64,000 bases of DNA from Chrysogorgia sp. JL179-B06 (GCA_035772405.1 JAYKKM010000349.1:1045001-1109000), one strand, 5' to 3'. Positions 1-13,031 are shown, counted from the stretch's first letter. The notes: generated from the letters alone by a model not told the origin. Made by a program: numbers and translations.

Positions 1-477
1 ACATTAAAAAAGGTCTTATATCTCAGTGATTGCTAAGTTTACAGCGTTCATTATCATGACGAGTTATTATACGCACATTTTCAAGTAAATCTGTGAAACA
101 AACTTGAAGATGGAACTCATATTCTAATGTGTGAAACTTCTCTACCCAACACCTGAAGTCAGAGACCATCTCATTTACATATCAAACAAACTGAAATATT
201 TCAAAAACGAAGTAAAATACGGAAAAGTTGTAAAATATGTTACTCTATCATTTTACGAGTTCTTTCATATTAGTCAAACTTAATTTTTGTTGCCAATGTC
301 CATTAAACAGATCTTTCGTGAGCGTCTTGACTTCTGTTGTAGAAAGATTCGAGACCAGCTACATCTAGCGCATTCTGATGGATATGATACGGAGCGCTCG
401 TTTTTGCAGTTTGGGTTTTTTTTTTTAGCATTTTAACAATATTTCTCAAGGGGACTTGTGAATGTTTATGCTATTAC
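1..477. other. ARFGEF3 intron, no certain exon
   Basis: This is sequence downstream of the exon ending at 478. It is AT-rich. Part of it (about 175-275) resembles a worn copy of the inverted-repeat element found at 10493 and 40285. I looked for the next exon on the minus strand around 300-400 and found no convincing match. Confidence 0.5.
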
Positions 478-3400
478 CTGTTCCTATCAAAGGAGACTCG
501 ATGGGAACTCGGAGAACCTCGAGAAGCGAATCCCAAGTGAGCAACAATATCCTTCGAACAAACTTTACGCCTTGTTTCTGAGTGACAGTCATAGAGGCCT
601 GGTTTTGAACACGGATAAACATCGTTTCGTCGGTCTTTATCTCTTCGTTATTCCTCGTAATACGGCAGTTGTCCGAAAGTAGTTCGATAAGAGCACGATT
701 GGAGCTAACGTCATCTGCCTTGTAACCAGCTTTCTCAAGTATGTCGTATGTTGTCACCAAACGATGTAATTCACCCAGCCAAACGGAAGACAGACCAACG
801 TCTACACCACAATTGTGCGTGTTTTGGATGAACTCCTCCTGCCAACATGTCAAAAATAATTACTATATTTTTTTTCAGCCAACACAAACACTTTAACACA
901 GCATTATAAACAAGGATAATGATGTGTTTAATATACAGGTTCGATTCCTGTCTGATAATAATAATAATGGTTATCAGATTGTAATAGTTATGATGATAGT
1001 GAGGATAAAATAGGTGATGATGATATTGGTGATGGTAATGGTGAGATTAAGGCAATGGTGATGGTGAGGATGATGAGGATAATTAGGATGATGATGATGA
1101 GGATAATTAGGATGATGATGAGGATAATTAGGATGATGATAATTAGGATGATGATAATTAGGATGATGATGATGATAATTAGGATGATGAGGATAATTAG
1201 GATGATGATGATAATTAGGATGATGATGAGGATAATTAGGATGATGATGAGGATAATTAGGATGAGGATAATTAGGATGATGATGGTGATAATTAGGATG
1301 AGGATAATTAGGATGATGATGATGATAATTAGGATGATGATAATTAGGATGATGATGATAATTAGGATGATGATGATGATAATTAGGATGATGATGAGGA
1401 TAATTAGGATGATGATGATGATAATTAGGATGATGAGGATAATTAGAATGATGAGGACGATGAAGGGAATGATGACGAGGATGATGAGGATAATTAGGAT
1501 GACGAGGGTGATGATGATAATTATGGCGAGGATGATGAAGATAGTTAGGATGACGAGGATAATTAGGATGACGAGGATAATTAGGATCATGAAGATAATT
1601 AAGAAGACGAGGATGACGAAGATAATGAGGATCACGAGGATAATTAGGACGACGAGGATAATTAGGACGACGAGGAGAATTAGGATGGCGAGGATAATTA
1701 GGGTAACGAGGATAATTAGGATGGTGAGGATAATTAGGGTGATGAGGATAATTAGGATGACGAGAATAATGAGGATGATGGAGATAATTAAGATGACGAG
1801 GATGAGGATGATGGAGATAATTAGGATGATGAGGATAATGAGGACGGAGATAATTAGGATGGCGAGGATGATGAAGATAAGGAGGATGATGAGGGTAATT
1901 AGGATGACGAGGATACTGAGGGCAATGAGGATCAGGATGACGAGGATAATTAAGATGACGAGGATAACGAAGGATAATTAAAGTGACGAGGATAACGAAG
2001 GATAATTAAGATGACGACAAAGACAGCGACGATAACGATAATTATGAGAATTATCTCATGATTATCACTCACGTGACAACGCTCTTTTTACCTGTGTGAC
2101 TAACTCTTGCTCTTGTTTCTTCCCATAATACCCTGCGCGGTGAAGTTTCAAGTTCAATTTCAACGTGGCGTACACAGCGGCATAAACGCCATCCGCGTTT
2201 AGGATTGGATAATGCAGGTATGACGTCGCACCTTTTCCAGACGTGTCATCGAGCAAGTCCGACGAGCCACGAAGGGTTCCGAAGTTCGGCACGTTCTTTC
2301 TTTTCAACGCCATGCACGTGACAGCCTCGCACACGTCAGACGCAAACTGTTGCAGCGCCTCGTCCACTGCCATAGGATCGTGCAGGCTCAGAACCGACGG
2401 GAGGATCCCCAGAAGGCAACGGGCGAAATTTCGCGCGCCCTCTTTCTCATTCTCCTCCACCGACTTCCGCTTCTCGATAACTTTCCGAGGACCGGACACT
2501 ATCTTCTCGGGCGAGGTCTGGACTCTAGAATCACGTAAGCGGCTTATCAAAATCCCGTTAATCTTAACGACGCCATGTTTCTTGCTAGCTGGGTCGCCCA
2601 AGTGAGAATTTAGGAGCATTCCTTTCGGTTTCGTCGGCTTTCCGATAAATTCAACGAGTTCGGGACTTTCCGAGGAAGGTTTGGATTTTCGTAGAATCGA
2701 TCGAGAAACGCGCGGACGTAGAATACGTGAGCTGTCAGCGACATTGTCATTATGTCCTGGTTCGTCATCAAAGATATCGCCAGAATTTCCAATGGACTCG
2801 TGTTCGTCTGGTGGCGAGGTTCCGAGATCTGAGTTCGAACGCTGCACGGAAGCACGGTGCTTGTCTCGATCATTCCGAGCATTCTTAACTTGCACCACTG
2901 GCCTGGATTTCGACTTGCCGTCAAGAGAGGCGGACCTCCGAACCGCTGACCGATTTGGGGAGGAAGCTATCCGCCTAGGAAGTCCAGATCGTCGAGGGAC
3001 TCCAGCGCGATGCACGTTGCCAAAGCGACCCATTCTCTGATCTTCTCGGCTCTCGATGGTGAACTCCTCTTCAAGGTCCGTGGCAAAGTGAACGCTTTTT
3101 GCCTGGCCCAGCAGGCCTGATTCATCTGAAACTAGAATGAATTTATTACAAAGGATGTCACAGCAGGAAAGGTATCATCCACAAGGCCAGATTAACCATT
3201 AGTGCCCGGCAAAGGGGTGTAGGTCTTAGAGGGTGTCCATATTAGAGGGGTGTCCGTCTTAGAGAGGTGTCCATCATAGAGAGGTGTCCATCATAGAGAG
3301 GTGTCCATGTTAGAGGGGTGTCCATGTTAGAGGGGTGTCCATGTTAGAGGGGTGTCCATGTTAGAGGGGTGCCCATGTTAGAGAGGTGTGCATCTTAGAG

Positions 3401-6129
3401 TGGTGTCCATCTTAGAGAGGTGTCCATGTTAGAGGGGTGTCCATCTTAGAGAGGTATCCATCTTAGAGAGGTGTCCATGTTAGAGAGGTATCCATCTTAG
3501 AGAGGTGTCCGTCATAGAGGGTGTCCATCTTAGAGAGGTGTCCGTGTTAGAGGGGTGTCCATCTTAGAGGGGTGTACGTCTTAGAGATGCGTCAATGTTA
3601 GAGAGGTTAGAGAGGTGTCCATCTTAGAGATATGTCAATGTTAGAGGGGTGACATCCATCTTAGAGATGTGTCAATGTTAGAGAGGTGTCCATCTTAGAG
3701 ATGTGTCAATGTTAGAGGGGTGTCCATGTTAGAGGGGTGTCCATGTTAGAGGGGTGTCCGTCTTAGAGAGGTGTCCATGTTACGGAGGTATCCATGTTAC
3801 ACAGGTGTTCGTTACGAGGGAGTTTGTACTCACCATCTTGTTCTTTACCGTCTGGGTTGGTTCTGCTGATGTCCCACAATCTGTCACCGCTGGCAAACTT
3901 CTGGGTGACGGCCTCCAAGTCCATCTGATCCAAACTGAGCTGCATCTGTAAAGAAGACATGGTTAGCATAAGACATCCATCAAATACAAAAGACTTCGAA
4001 AAACTATTCAATACAACAACACCGGCTACAACAATTAAGCCGCAAACATCGCTTTAATACCACCACAAGCATGACCATACAATCACTTCCACCAGCCAAA
4101 CCACAACCAGTCTCCACTACAAATACCAATATAACCACCACTACAACATCGCAATCACCCAAACTACCTCCTAAACCATCCACTATTATCAATAATCATA
4201 ACGCCACCAGCACCAGTAAACTAAAACTCCTGGTTTTTCAAAAGCTAGTTAAGTCATAAAACATATTTTACGAGTCCTTATCAAATTCATTAATAATTCA
4301 TGAAGGGAAAACAAAAGAAAATTAATATTTAATCAATGTTTTAAATCTGGATAAACATTCGTCCTGATTTACATAAACTTTTCCTTCGATTTCCTAGGCT
4401 AAAACAGCTTGTATATTCAAGATAGTAGATAGATATGTACATTTATGTGTATTCATTTGATAAGCCATATAAAATATTCACGTCCTATCTTTATCTGATA
4501 TACAAATGCTCGCGTTCGACTCGAGTTTGTATATCAGATGAAGATCGGCCGCTCATATTTTATCTACACTTGTAAAATTCATTAATAATTCATGAGAAAT
4601 TAATATTTAAAATAAATTAATATTTAATCAGCATCTTTAAGTAGTAGTTAAAACATGAGCGGCCGATGTTTATGGGCAGTTACAATGGCGAGCCGCAGTA
4701 ACGAACTTGTAAAATGAATAGAATATATAAAACATACTTTGTTTGGAAGTTGTAGAAACGGTACAAACAAATTATTTTAACTCCGAAAAAGCTCAATTTG
4801 AGCAAGTTAACTTTGATAAAACATTGATGTTTTATTAATCAGCAAGTTAACTTTGATAAAACATTGATGTTTTATTAATCAATGTTTTATCCTGGGTTAA
4901 AGATGCTGATAAAATATTAATTTCTTTTGAATTTTCTTCATGAATTATTTATGAATTTTACAACAGAGGATAAAACATTGATTAATAAAACATCAATGTT
5001 TTATCAAAGTTAACTTGCTCAAATTGAGCTTTTTCGGTTTTGTACAACTTCCAAACAAAGTATGCATCATATATCCAATTAATTTTACAAGTTCGTTAAA
5101 ACGTTCGCGGCTAATGTTTATGGGCAGTTACAACGGGCGTGCACGCCCATTGTAACTGCCCATAAACATCGTCCGCTCATGTTTTAACTGCTACATAAAA
5201 CATTTGAATACCACAAGAACATCGTCATCACCCTACAACTACCTCCTAAATCATCCACTATCATCACTGACCACAACCTCAACCCCAGCACCACCCACGA
5301 CGAACACCACCAGAAATACCAGCACAAATATCGTTGATACCAGATGACAAGCAAATTCTAAAATTCAAATTCTGCTTGTTTTACATCGTAACTGAGTCTA
5401 TTTCAATATATCCCTATTCTCTTACCTGTTTATCACCTGGTGTTACCCTTAGCTCCTCCTCGTCCATTTCCCATCGGATGTGTTTAGATTTTCCAATGTT
5501 AATAGCATCTGTTTGTTCTCCCTCGTCAAACGGTTCATCGGCCACAGTGAACTTAGGGATTGTTCGAGGTGAATCGTGTGGTGCTTTGTTGTAATGTTTC
5601 TCCTCGACATTCTCCCAACCATCAACATCTTCCAGTTTACTCAGCAGCTCCACCTGTTCTTGCGATAGACCCTCCCCTTGACTCAATTCTTCTAGAGAGT
5701 CGAGGAGTGCCACAATGCACGCCACACTACCACCAACCACGCTCAGTTCGGAGCAGCGAGAACACTCAGCGATGCCATCAAGCAACCTAAAAGGACCGCA
5801 GGTGAATATCTCAATTAATATAAAATAATCGTTCTCAAATAATTAAGGTGAAACGTAAACGCCGTAATAAAATTACTACACGTACACTTTAAGAAGGTCG
5901 ACTTCCGACTTCTTTTGTTCGGTTGGTGACTCAGGAGATGGCGGGTTATCTGAGTCGAGAACGACAGGACCTGCGATATCGACGACATGAGTTGGACTGG
6001 CAAAGATCTAAAGAACGAAAGTGAATGTTCTTAGCGAGTTGGTAAAGGCAGTTGACAATGTGATTAAATGCAATAGCACATGAATACGACCACGTAAGGG
6101 TGAAAACCAAATAGAAAAAGAGACAGCAG

Positions 6130-6162
<33 letters not shown>

Positions 6163-6244
6163 AAGCAGTAACAACAGCAGTAGCAGTAGCAGTAACAACA
6201 GCAGTAGCAGCAACAGCAGCAACAACAGCAACAGCAGCAACATC

Positions 6245-6317
<73 letters not shown>

Positions 6318-6343
6318 ACAGCAACAGCAGCAACAGCACCAGC

Positions 6344-6395
<52 letters not shown>

Positions 6396-9300
6396 TCAAA
6401 AACAACAACATCATCAACAACAACGCCATCGTCAAAAACAACAACAACAACGACGACGACAAGAATAAGAACATGCATAAAGATACAACAACAAAGTTAA
6501 AGCAGAAGAACTAGACTATAATATATAACTAAAATATATAACTAGAATAAGAAAGAATATAATGAACTGAAAGGTAGCGCATTTCTACCATGGCATTTCT
6601 TCATTCTCTGTTTCAACTTACATCAGTGATTGCTTTCAAAGCCTCTGACCTATGTTGCGGTGGTGGATAAAGAATAATACGATGAAACAACGACTCCAGT
6701 ACAGGGCGCATGACGTTCAAGGGGCCCACCAAACGAACCAGCTCTTTAGAAATCGTATAAATAATACGAGCCACTGATTGGAGGACGGGTTTTGGTTTGA
6801 GGGGAGACCCGGCACTTCTCCCTCCTCGGCCTCCGTCTTCCGGGTGGTTGTTGTGACCCTTCGGTTTTGATCCCACATCGCTAACGGGACTACCAAGAAG
6901 GTGAATCAATGTCGGACAAAGGTATTGCCTGGAAAGAGAAGAGAAGGTTATGTCGCATTGCATTACAAAGACAATAAACCTTCATTGTAGACAAACAACG
7001 GCTATTGCATTGTCGGATGTTTGCTTCGCATAAAACAATTGTGGTTAAATAATAATAAAGACGTTTTAGAAGCATTATACAATAGTCTCAATGCTCTTAC
7101 AACAATATATTCTTAAAGCTACTTAAGTTTGAATTTAAATTTAATGAATATTTAACCAGGAATATTTAACAAAACGATTTTCAGTAGGGGCCTATAATAA
7201 AATGCTTAAAATAATAAAAATTACAAAAATATATAAAGTAGAGTAAGATATACACAAAAAGACATATGCAGTGAAAGAAATTACAAATAGTTAAAGTGGT
7301 ACTACGATCAAATTTTTACCTATCGATATTTTTACGTATTTATAAAGCAGAGCTTCTAAATATCACTCAATGATACATTTTAAGTACTTGGGTGTAACTC
7401 TGTCATCTAATTTCACTTGGAAAGATCACATTGATGTTATTTCTTGTAAGATCTGCATCAATCAGCGCTTAGGCCTTTTGCGTAGGATAAAACACGTGCT
7501 CCCCTTTAATGCTCGTCTTCTTTTTTATAATAGTCTAATCCTTCCTATTTTCGATTATGCAGACATTTTCGATTATACAGACATACTTTTTTAGCTGAAC
7601 TTTTATTTTAATCATGATTATTTATAGATCTCATATTTGTATAAGGAATTTAAGATTGTTTATATAGATTAATTCTCTGTATTTAGCTTTTCCAGGACCT
7701 CTCTGAAAATCACTGTTGTGAGAGAGTGTTCCTGGAGCAGATATTTATATTTGCAATAAAGATGATTACTAATATCTTACCATAAAACGTTGATAAAGTC
7801 TTTCTCTTGTCTGATGGCGACAGATAAAGTTGATACAATCACAACCACTGCTTCGAGATAAAGTGGCAATGCATCGTTCACTTGGACATTACCACTAAAA
7901 GAATAAAGTGACTATTTTAAACTTACACAGATGACAAAGCATCTCCCATTTGCTTTTTGTATCATGATCTCAAATAACGTGCGTATTCTTTAACCAATTA
8001 ATACATAGAGAAAAGCGAGTTGAAAAGACGAGGCAAAATCAAGATTTTTTAACTCTTTCTCTGTACTTAAAAATAGGGTACTTACAAATATGTGAGTTTA
8101 CCTCATATGAATCAATACATCGAGAGAAATTTGCGATGAAAGTTTACTATTCCGAGAGCATGAAAAAGAGAAGAGAAAAGAAAGTGACTATACCTTTGAT
8201 TGGGCGATAACCTTGAACAGAAGTGCTTCATGAGCATTAAGACATCTTGGGTTAAGATTTTACTGGAATCAGTGGTAATAAGATCTAGACCTGTTAAAAA
8301 CAAGAAGAATGTTTACTAGTCGAGACACACCTCTTCAAACAGTACCATAACACATCCTACCCTTTCCCTTCCCTTCCCTTCCTTTCCTTCCCTTCCCTTC
8401 CCTTCCTTTCCTTTCCCTTCTCTTCCTATCCTTCCCTTCCCTTCCCTTCCCTTCCCTTCCCTTCCTTTCCTTTCCCTTCCCTTTCCTTCCCTTCCCTTCC
8501 CTTCCTTTCCTTTCCTTTCCCTTCCCTTTCCTTCCCTTCCTTTCCTTTCCTTTCCCTCGCTTTCCTCTCCTCTCCTTTCATTTCCCTTCCTTTCCTTTCC
8601 CTTCGTTTTCCTATCTATGCCTTCCTTTCTCTTCCCTTCCCTTCCCTTCCTCTCCACTCCTTTCCTTGAAACCAACCATGTATATCATCACCATAGCAAG
8701 TGCAAATGCCAACTATTGACTCAACCAACACAACCGTCTTGGTATATTTACCTCTGACGGAATGGGGCATTTCCTTGGAATGTTGAGACAACTATACGAA
8801 AACAAAACAGTGTTCTTCAAATACTTCTACACGTTATAAAAGACAAGAATCAATAGCAACATGCTTAGACATGCTCCCTTCCCACACATGGAGCACGGAG
8901 CTTACGCCAATCTCGTACCCAGGCTGATGTTGGTTTTCTTCAGCGGTATAGTACTTACCATTTCTTTCTTGAGACTTTCTTCCAGGTCATTGCAAACAGA
9001 ATTCAACATTTGTGTCAACGTTGCTCGGCAAGCAGTCTTTGTCCAACTTTGGCTAGAACGAGTGTGAGTTTCAATGCAAACCTGAGAATAATAAAGATTT
9101 TGTGTTACACTTACATATATATATATATATATAGTAATTAAAAAAGTAGAGTGCTGCGTAGACAGTGTTTTGGATGTATACTGTAGTAAAGTGAAAAGGT
9201 GGTAAACTGCCAAGATTTTTAGTGACGAAATACTGACGTTTCGAGCGGAGCCCTTCATCAGAGTAAGACTAAAAATCTTCACGATTTTGTCACTTCATAT

Positions 9301-12300
9301 AGACATTTCAAGGAATTGTTATCAGAAAGTGGCAGAGATTAAAAATATATAAGCCATGCCCAAACATGAGATGTTGACAGTTTAAACTCACCTCAGCAAT
9401 CTTTATGAGATATTCACCATGCACTTCACACGACGCAGAACATGTTATCATCAATAACATCTGAGAAAAAAACACAATTAGAGGCTATTTACATGAATCC
9501 GGATTAAGTTTCATTCCGGATTGAACTCATACCGGTTCTGTTAAAATCCCTTTAGGTGTTTACATGAATCAGGAATGAGATGCAGCTCAATCCTGAGTGA
9601 GTTCATTCCGGTTCTCATTCCGGATTGAGTTTCATTCCGGATTGAGTTTCATTGAAATTTCATTCCCGTGTCATGTAAAGGCGCTGCGAGATTTCATTCC
9701 GGAATGAAAAATACGACCTAGAAGACTGAAACGAACAACACATGCGTGCTTTTAACATTTATAGACGAAAATTTGCAGCTAGAGACAGGAATTGCGCCGA
9801 CGTCATATTGTTCAATATAAATATTACGTTATAAATTAAAGCAATAACGGTGAATTAAATGCTTGTTTACTTGCGACCGCATCGACTATCGTTGCTAGTA
9901 ATGCTTTTCCCCTTTTTTGTGTTTATGCTTTGCCAAATTATCAGTTTAAGGCACATGTTGAAGTGTACAAGCGCAGAAATCGTTGAAAGAAACATACCCG
10001 CTATATATTATAGATCGCCATCTTGAAATTTCAGATTTCGCGCGATTTTCGATCCTGGGATAGAATTCCTATGTAAACGCGGTTTGAATTCACGTTCAAT
10101 CCGGAATGAAACTTAGTAAGGTTACTTTTTCTCAACTTTCCTTGTTTGCCCCTCGTTATCATCAATATACCTTCATAATCTCCACTTGAATCTCGTCAGA
10201 CATCGACGGAGTAGATACCACAGCGTTAACAAATTGAACTGCAAGTTGCCGATGCACATCACCTTCGACCAAAGACTGAAACCGCTCGTCTGAAATGAGT
10301 TTCTAAAATAATAAATAAATTTAATTTAAATCTAAAACCAGTTCTACGAAGGATGAAGTGTGGTCATTTTAGACTCGATCTTTCATGGCTATGTCTTTTC
10401 ACCAAAACTTTGTCCGCCTTAGGAGCAGAAAATTATATATGTGTTGTGCTGTCTTGGCAGTGTAAATATACAAATAGCCTATTTTCAACTAGTCGGAATA
10501 ATTCAGTTGTAAAATAACTCTTGTTTGAAAGAACTCTTGAAACTGCAAAGACTAACCATTTGCAATTTTTCCATATCTCACTGCACTCTTGAGATATTAA
10601 GATTTGTTTAATATGTAAATGATCATACTTTCCACACTGCATAATAACTTATTGAAAACGCTTGAGATTATGTAATGAAATCACTTGAAATACAGGTGCA
10701 TGTGCGTGGATGTATCCAATGACATCAAATATGCAAATCATCAAACGATTCCATGTGATAATGGTAAAGATATTCCGAATTTTTCAATAAGTCATTATGC
10801 ATTGTGATGTCATACAGTATGATCATTTACATATTAAACAAATCTTAATATCTCAAGAGTGAAGTGAGATATGAAAAAGTTGTAAATGGTTAGTCTTTAT
10901 AGTTTCAAGAGTTTCAAGATATTGTAGCTTTGGGAGTTGATTATTTCTCAAGAAAACGTTCGTCGAAGACAGCCGAAAGTTCGTGTTTTTGTTTACAAGA
11001 TGGTATCCGTATTACGAAAATTATATTTTTGGGCATGTTCGATTATCCGCGCTTTTAAAGAGAACTAAGTTAGCTACCGGGATAAAGCTGTACGTATGTT
11101 GTAAATAGATCATTTAACTTTCCTTTGATATATTCTATAGCTTTGGGGGTGGTTTATTTCTCAAGAAAATGTTTGCCACAGGGTTAGGACCTTTGTTGTT
11201 TTGGGGTCGGTTACAATCCAACTAACTTATAGGAGGCTGGTACGAGGGTTCAACGTGTCAGCTATTTGCTCGTTAATTCACTCTATTTGCTCGTCAATGC
11301 CTTCTATTTGCGCCTCCTTATAAGGAATACGTACTAGATACCCCTATCGGAATCCTAGCCTTTCCTGCAACCTGATTGGCTGCAGCAGCGGGCGGAATTT
11401 TACGATATTTTGATCACGGTCGCTAAAAATTCTTATCGTGATTTTTGCTTCATTATTAACTGGAAAATAGAAAACTATTAACTAAGCTGGAAATAACTAT
11501 ATTATACAAAAACTAAAGTATTTTGATTTGTTGGTGCGGCAACTGAGAATGTTCTGTCTCCATCAGTCACCGTTTTGGATTTTGGCTCAAGTAGCAGATT
11601 TCGGTTAGATGATCTTAAAGTACGAGTGGGTTTATATTTAGTCAGTAAATCAGTAATATAAACAGGCGCCTGGCCATGCAAAGCTTTGAAAGTAATTATC
11701 AGTATCTGGCAACTAGTGAAGATTCCTTCACATTATTTCGGCAGTACACCAACCTTCTATAGTATTTGATTTGTATTTCTACACTACACAGCACAACATG
11801 TTTACACCCCAAATTTGTTAGTTATTTTGACGAAATTCAAATTACTCGATACCCTGGCTTTTTGTTTATAAAATTCCGGTTCTCTAGCTTAAAACGTTTA
11901 TACTGTATTTGAGAAAAGATTACGTTGGCTTTTTGTTTATAAAATTCTGGTTCTCTATCTTAAAACGTTTATATTTGAGGAAAAAAACATTGGTTCGGTT
12001 TTCGCGCCAAAACGAAAAGCCGCTTCTTTCAAAGTTTGTATACTACAGGACTCTGTGAACGGTCGAGTAGAGAAAGGCTTTGTCTGCTAGTATTAATAAT
12101 TAATAACACTTTAGCTAAAAAATGGCAAAGGAACAACGAGTAGACGAACAAAAGATATAAACTGAAACGCTTACATGAAATCCGCCCAACGCATGAGACG
12201 AGAGCTTCGATACGCGAGATTCCAAGGCCAATTTCAAAGGCAAAAGACATTTCTCCCTGTGGAAGAAAAAGAAGGATATGCACTCGTTTGTCGTCGACTC

Positions 12301-12560
12301 ACTGATCCAAATCATAGCACACATCAATGATCATTTTAATTACCTCAATTCGTATGGTTCCACTGGCCGCCCGATACGCTCTTTTGATAAGGCCTCTGTG
12401 TGGATTAAATAAATATATTATTCATCCGTCAAGCAATGTTAGCGATGACAACGGATTTCTAGAAACTGAACTCACCCAATCCTTCATCGCAAGCATCAGT
12501 AATGGCTTTAAGTTTACCCGCCGTAGCATCCATGGAAAGATTCTCTAAGATCACTTCCAT
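1..12560 (-). CDS. ARFGEF3: ARFGEF3 (BIG3) orthologue, 5' half, 15 coding exons
   Basis: This gene encodes the N-terminal ~1030 residues of a large Sec7-family protein of the BIG/ARFGEF group. In vertebrates BIG3 acts on secretory granules. I placed exons by GT/AG borders, phase continuity and similarity to the family: 12476-12560 (ATG at 12560), 12344-12395, 12175-12256, 10171-10302, 9392-9460, 8959-9081, 8752-8791 (least certain), 8194-8290, 7781-7894, 6622-6928, 5886-6007, 5426-5786, 3834-3945, 2092-3125, 478-838. Diagnostic blocks are REKCLLPLKLALES (exon 3), VCIET (exon 6), the exon 10 block around LYPPPQHRSEALKAI, ELSQGEGLS (exon 12) and LNADGVYAAVYATLKLNLKL (exon 14). All junction phases agree. 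Exon 14 holds a long Ser/Arg-rich low-complexity stretch. The gene runs off the left edge, so the Sec7-like and C-terminal parts are not seen. Orthology is strong; the boundaries are inferred. Confidence 0.9.
955..2060. repeat. GAT/GAGGATAATTAG-type microsatellite tract
   Basis: About 1.1 kb of degenerate repeats built from GATGATGAT and GAGGATAATTAGGAT units lie in the ARFGEF3 intron between exons 478-838 and 2092-3125. The long open frames here (Ile/Leu-rich on one strand, Met/Arg/Ile-rich on the other) come from the repeat and are not genes. The right end reaches to about 30 bp from the exon 14 splice donor. Confidence 0.95.
3200..3790. repeat. ~18-bp minisatellite
   Basis: About 30 tandem units of the form TTAGAGAGGTGTCCATC, with GGGG/GAGG and TCTT/TGTT variants, fill most of the ARFGEF3 intron between 3126 and 3833. 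A minority of units differ in length (17-20 bp). No coding potential is seen. Confidence 0.95.
4644..5194. mobile_element. Inverted-repeat element (MITE-like) with nested palindromes
   Basis: The two ends match in inverted orientation (left AGTAGTTAAAACATGAGCGG, right its complement with one change, followed inward by GATGTTTATGGGCAGTTACA). Inside are repeated blocks TTGATAAAACATTGATG that also occur inverted. No protein is encoded. It lies in the ARFGEF3 intron 3946-5425. The rest of that intron holds an ACC/CAA-rich stretch (4010-4260), a small palindrome at 4490-4560 (TGATATACAAA against its complement) and a short ACCACC-rich stretch (5200-5330). Confidence 0.75.
6110..6475. repeat. CAG/CAA trinucleotide tract
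   Basis: About 360 bp of CAG, CAA and CAGTAG triplets lie in the ARFGEF3 intron between 6008 and 6621. The Leu- or Val-rich frames on the minus strand are by-products of the repeat. Confidence 0.95.
7030..7125 (-). mobile_element. 3' end of a (TAA)n-tailed non-LTR retrotransposon
   Basis: An AATAATAATAAA tract is followed by a ~60-bp block containing GCATTATACAATAGTCTCAA. The same block sits beside (TAA)n tails at 57440, 63500, 43770 and 50840. It marks the 3' end of a CR1/L2-like LINE family that is repeated through the window. The copy is truncated to its last bases. Confidence 0.7.
7330..7775 (+). mobile_element. Reverse-transcriptase fragment of a CR1/L2-type LINE
   Basis: A plus-strand frame (7370-7594) reads FKYLGVTLSSNFTWKDHI followed by GLLRRIKHVLP and a PIFDYAD block. 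This is the order seen at the C-terminal end of the RT of CR1/L2/jockey-type LINEs. The frame breaks after ~70 residues. Downstream is a 3' tail with a GAAAATCACTGTTGTGAGAG block and an AATAAA signal near 7757. It is a dead fragment in an ARFGEF3 intron. Confidence 0.65.
8358..8670. repeat. CCTTC polypyrimidine tract
   Basis: About 310 bp of CCTTC/CTTTC units lie on the plus strand, a nearly pure purine tract on the ARFGEF3 sense strand. It sits in the intron between exons 8194-8290 and 8752-8791. The Lys/Gly/Glu-rich frame on the minus strand is a by-product. Confidence 0.95.
9105..9300. repeat. (TA)n plus a Penelope-like terminal fragment
   Basis: A short (AT)n run at 9113-9133 is followed by sequence containing GACGTTTCGAGCGGAGCC and CTTCATCAGAGT. 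GACGTTTCG...TTCATCAG blocks also occur at the ends of the Penelope-like fragments near 38 and 40 kb. No coding remnant is seen here. Confidence 0.45.
9482..10115. mobile_element. MITE-like element with TTCATTCCGGATTGA ends
   Basis: Inverted AAGTTTCATTCCGGATTGAAC blocks occur at both ends (near 9510 and 10088-10110), with further copies of CATTCCGG internally on the left side. The middle is AT-rich and non-coding. It fills nearly the whole ARFGEF3 intron between exons 9392-9460 and 10171-10302. Confidence 0.65.
10493..10918. mobile_element. Palindromic MITE, family A, copy 1
   Basis: The left arm (GAAACTGCAAAGACTAACCA onward) and the right arm (ending TGGTTAGTCTTTATAGTTTC) are near-complements over ~90 bp. 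The middle is non-coding and includes TGCATGTGCGTGGATGTA. A close copy lies at 40285-40730 inside a WDTC1 intron, so this is a dispersed family. It sits in an ARFGEF3 intron. Confidence 0.8.
10919..12174. other. ARFGEF3 intron remainder: repeats, no gene
   Basis: The stretch holds two diverged copies of an AGCTTTGGG...GGTTTATTTCTCAAGAAAA block (10927, 11141). It also holds a LINE 3' fragment on the minus strand (about 11525-11720, the same block as at 58000 and 63680) and a ~72-bp direct repeat containing CTTTTTGTTTATAAAATTC (11857 and 11929). No exon is recognised. Confidence 0.6.
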
Positions 12561-12880
12561 TTTTTTTCAAGAAAGGAAAATGTTGTCACATAGCACAGAA
12601 ATAATAAATTCGACCTTTAGAAATCCACTGTTGTTGTTTTCCTTAGCTCTCCGAAGCTAGTAAATTAATTCCGTTTGGTCGCGGAGTTCGTGTTTGTAGT
12701 TAAACAAGGGCAGCGAGACAATTGCTACGATATATTGTCTACCTGCACAACACGAGTCCATCACAAAAGACTGGAAAGACTTGTGATTCAAAACGCGACA
12801 GGTATACAAGAAGTTACGGTTTCCATGGAGAAACATAAACAAACGAACATTATATACATATACATATATACATATAGGTA
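12561..12880. promoter_or_regulatory. Sequence upstream of the ARFGEF3 start codon
   Basis: This is the region just 5' of the ARFGEF3 ATG (minus strand). It should hold the 5' UTR and possibly the promoter, but no clear core motif stands out and upstream non-coding exons cannot be excluded. A repeat-derived (AT)n stretch and the Polinton follow within 541 bp of the ATG. Confidence 0.35.
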
Positions 12881-13031
12881 ATATTTGGCATTTCACTCGA
12901 TCAATGGTTTGCGCTAGCATCGCAGGCAGGTTCAATTCCAGCCGGAAGGCCTTGAAGTTGCATTTTTCGCAACTGGTCCAGGTTTGGTCTTAAAATGTAT
13001 GTATTCCAACACTCGAAATTTTCCTTCACCA
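12880..13031 (+). mobile_element. tRNA-derived SINE, 5'-truncated copy
   Basis: A polymerase III B box (GGTTCAATTCC, 12929-12939) is followed by GCCGGAAGGCCTTGAAGTTG and a body ending CTCGAAATTTTCCTTCACCA. The same body is found at 32150-32310 on the other strand with an intact A box. The A box is missing here. Confidence 0.75.

Noticed and set aside
300..420. Candidate next ARFGEF3 exon.
   Set aside because: An acceptor-like site exists, but the translation does not match the family and the phase is unsupported.
988..1981. Long open frames rich in Ile/Leu (minus) and Met/Arg/Ile (plus).
   Set aside because: They are translations of the GAT-type microsatellite and have no gene structure.
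6008..6478. Leu- and Val-rich frames of up to 156 residues on the minus strand.
   Set aside because: They translate CAG/CAA triplets in an ARFGEF3 intron.
8316..8675. 119-residue Lys/Gly/Glu-rich frame.
   Set aside because: By-product of the CCTTC repeat.
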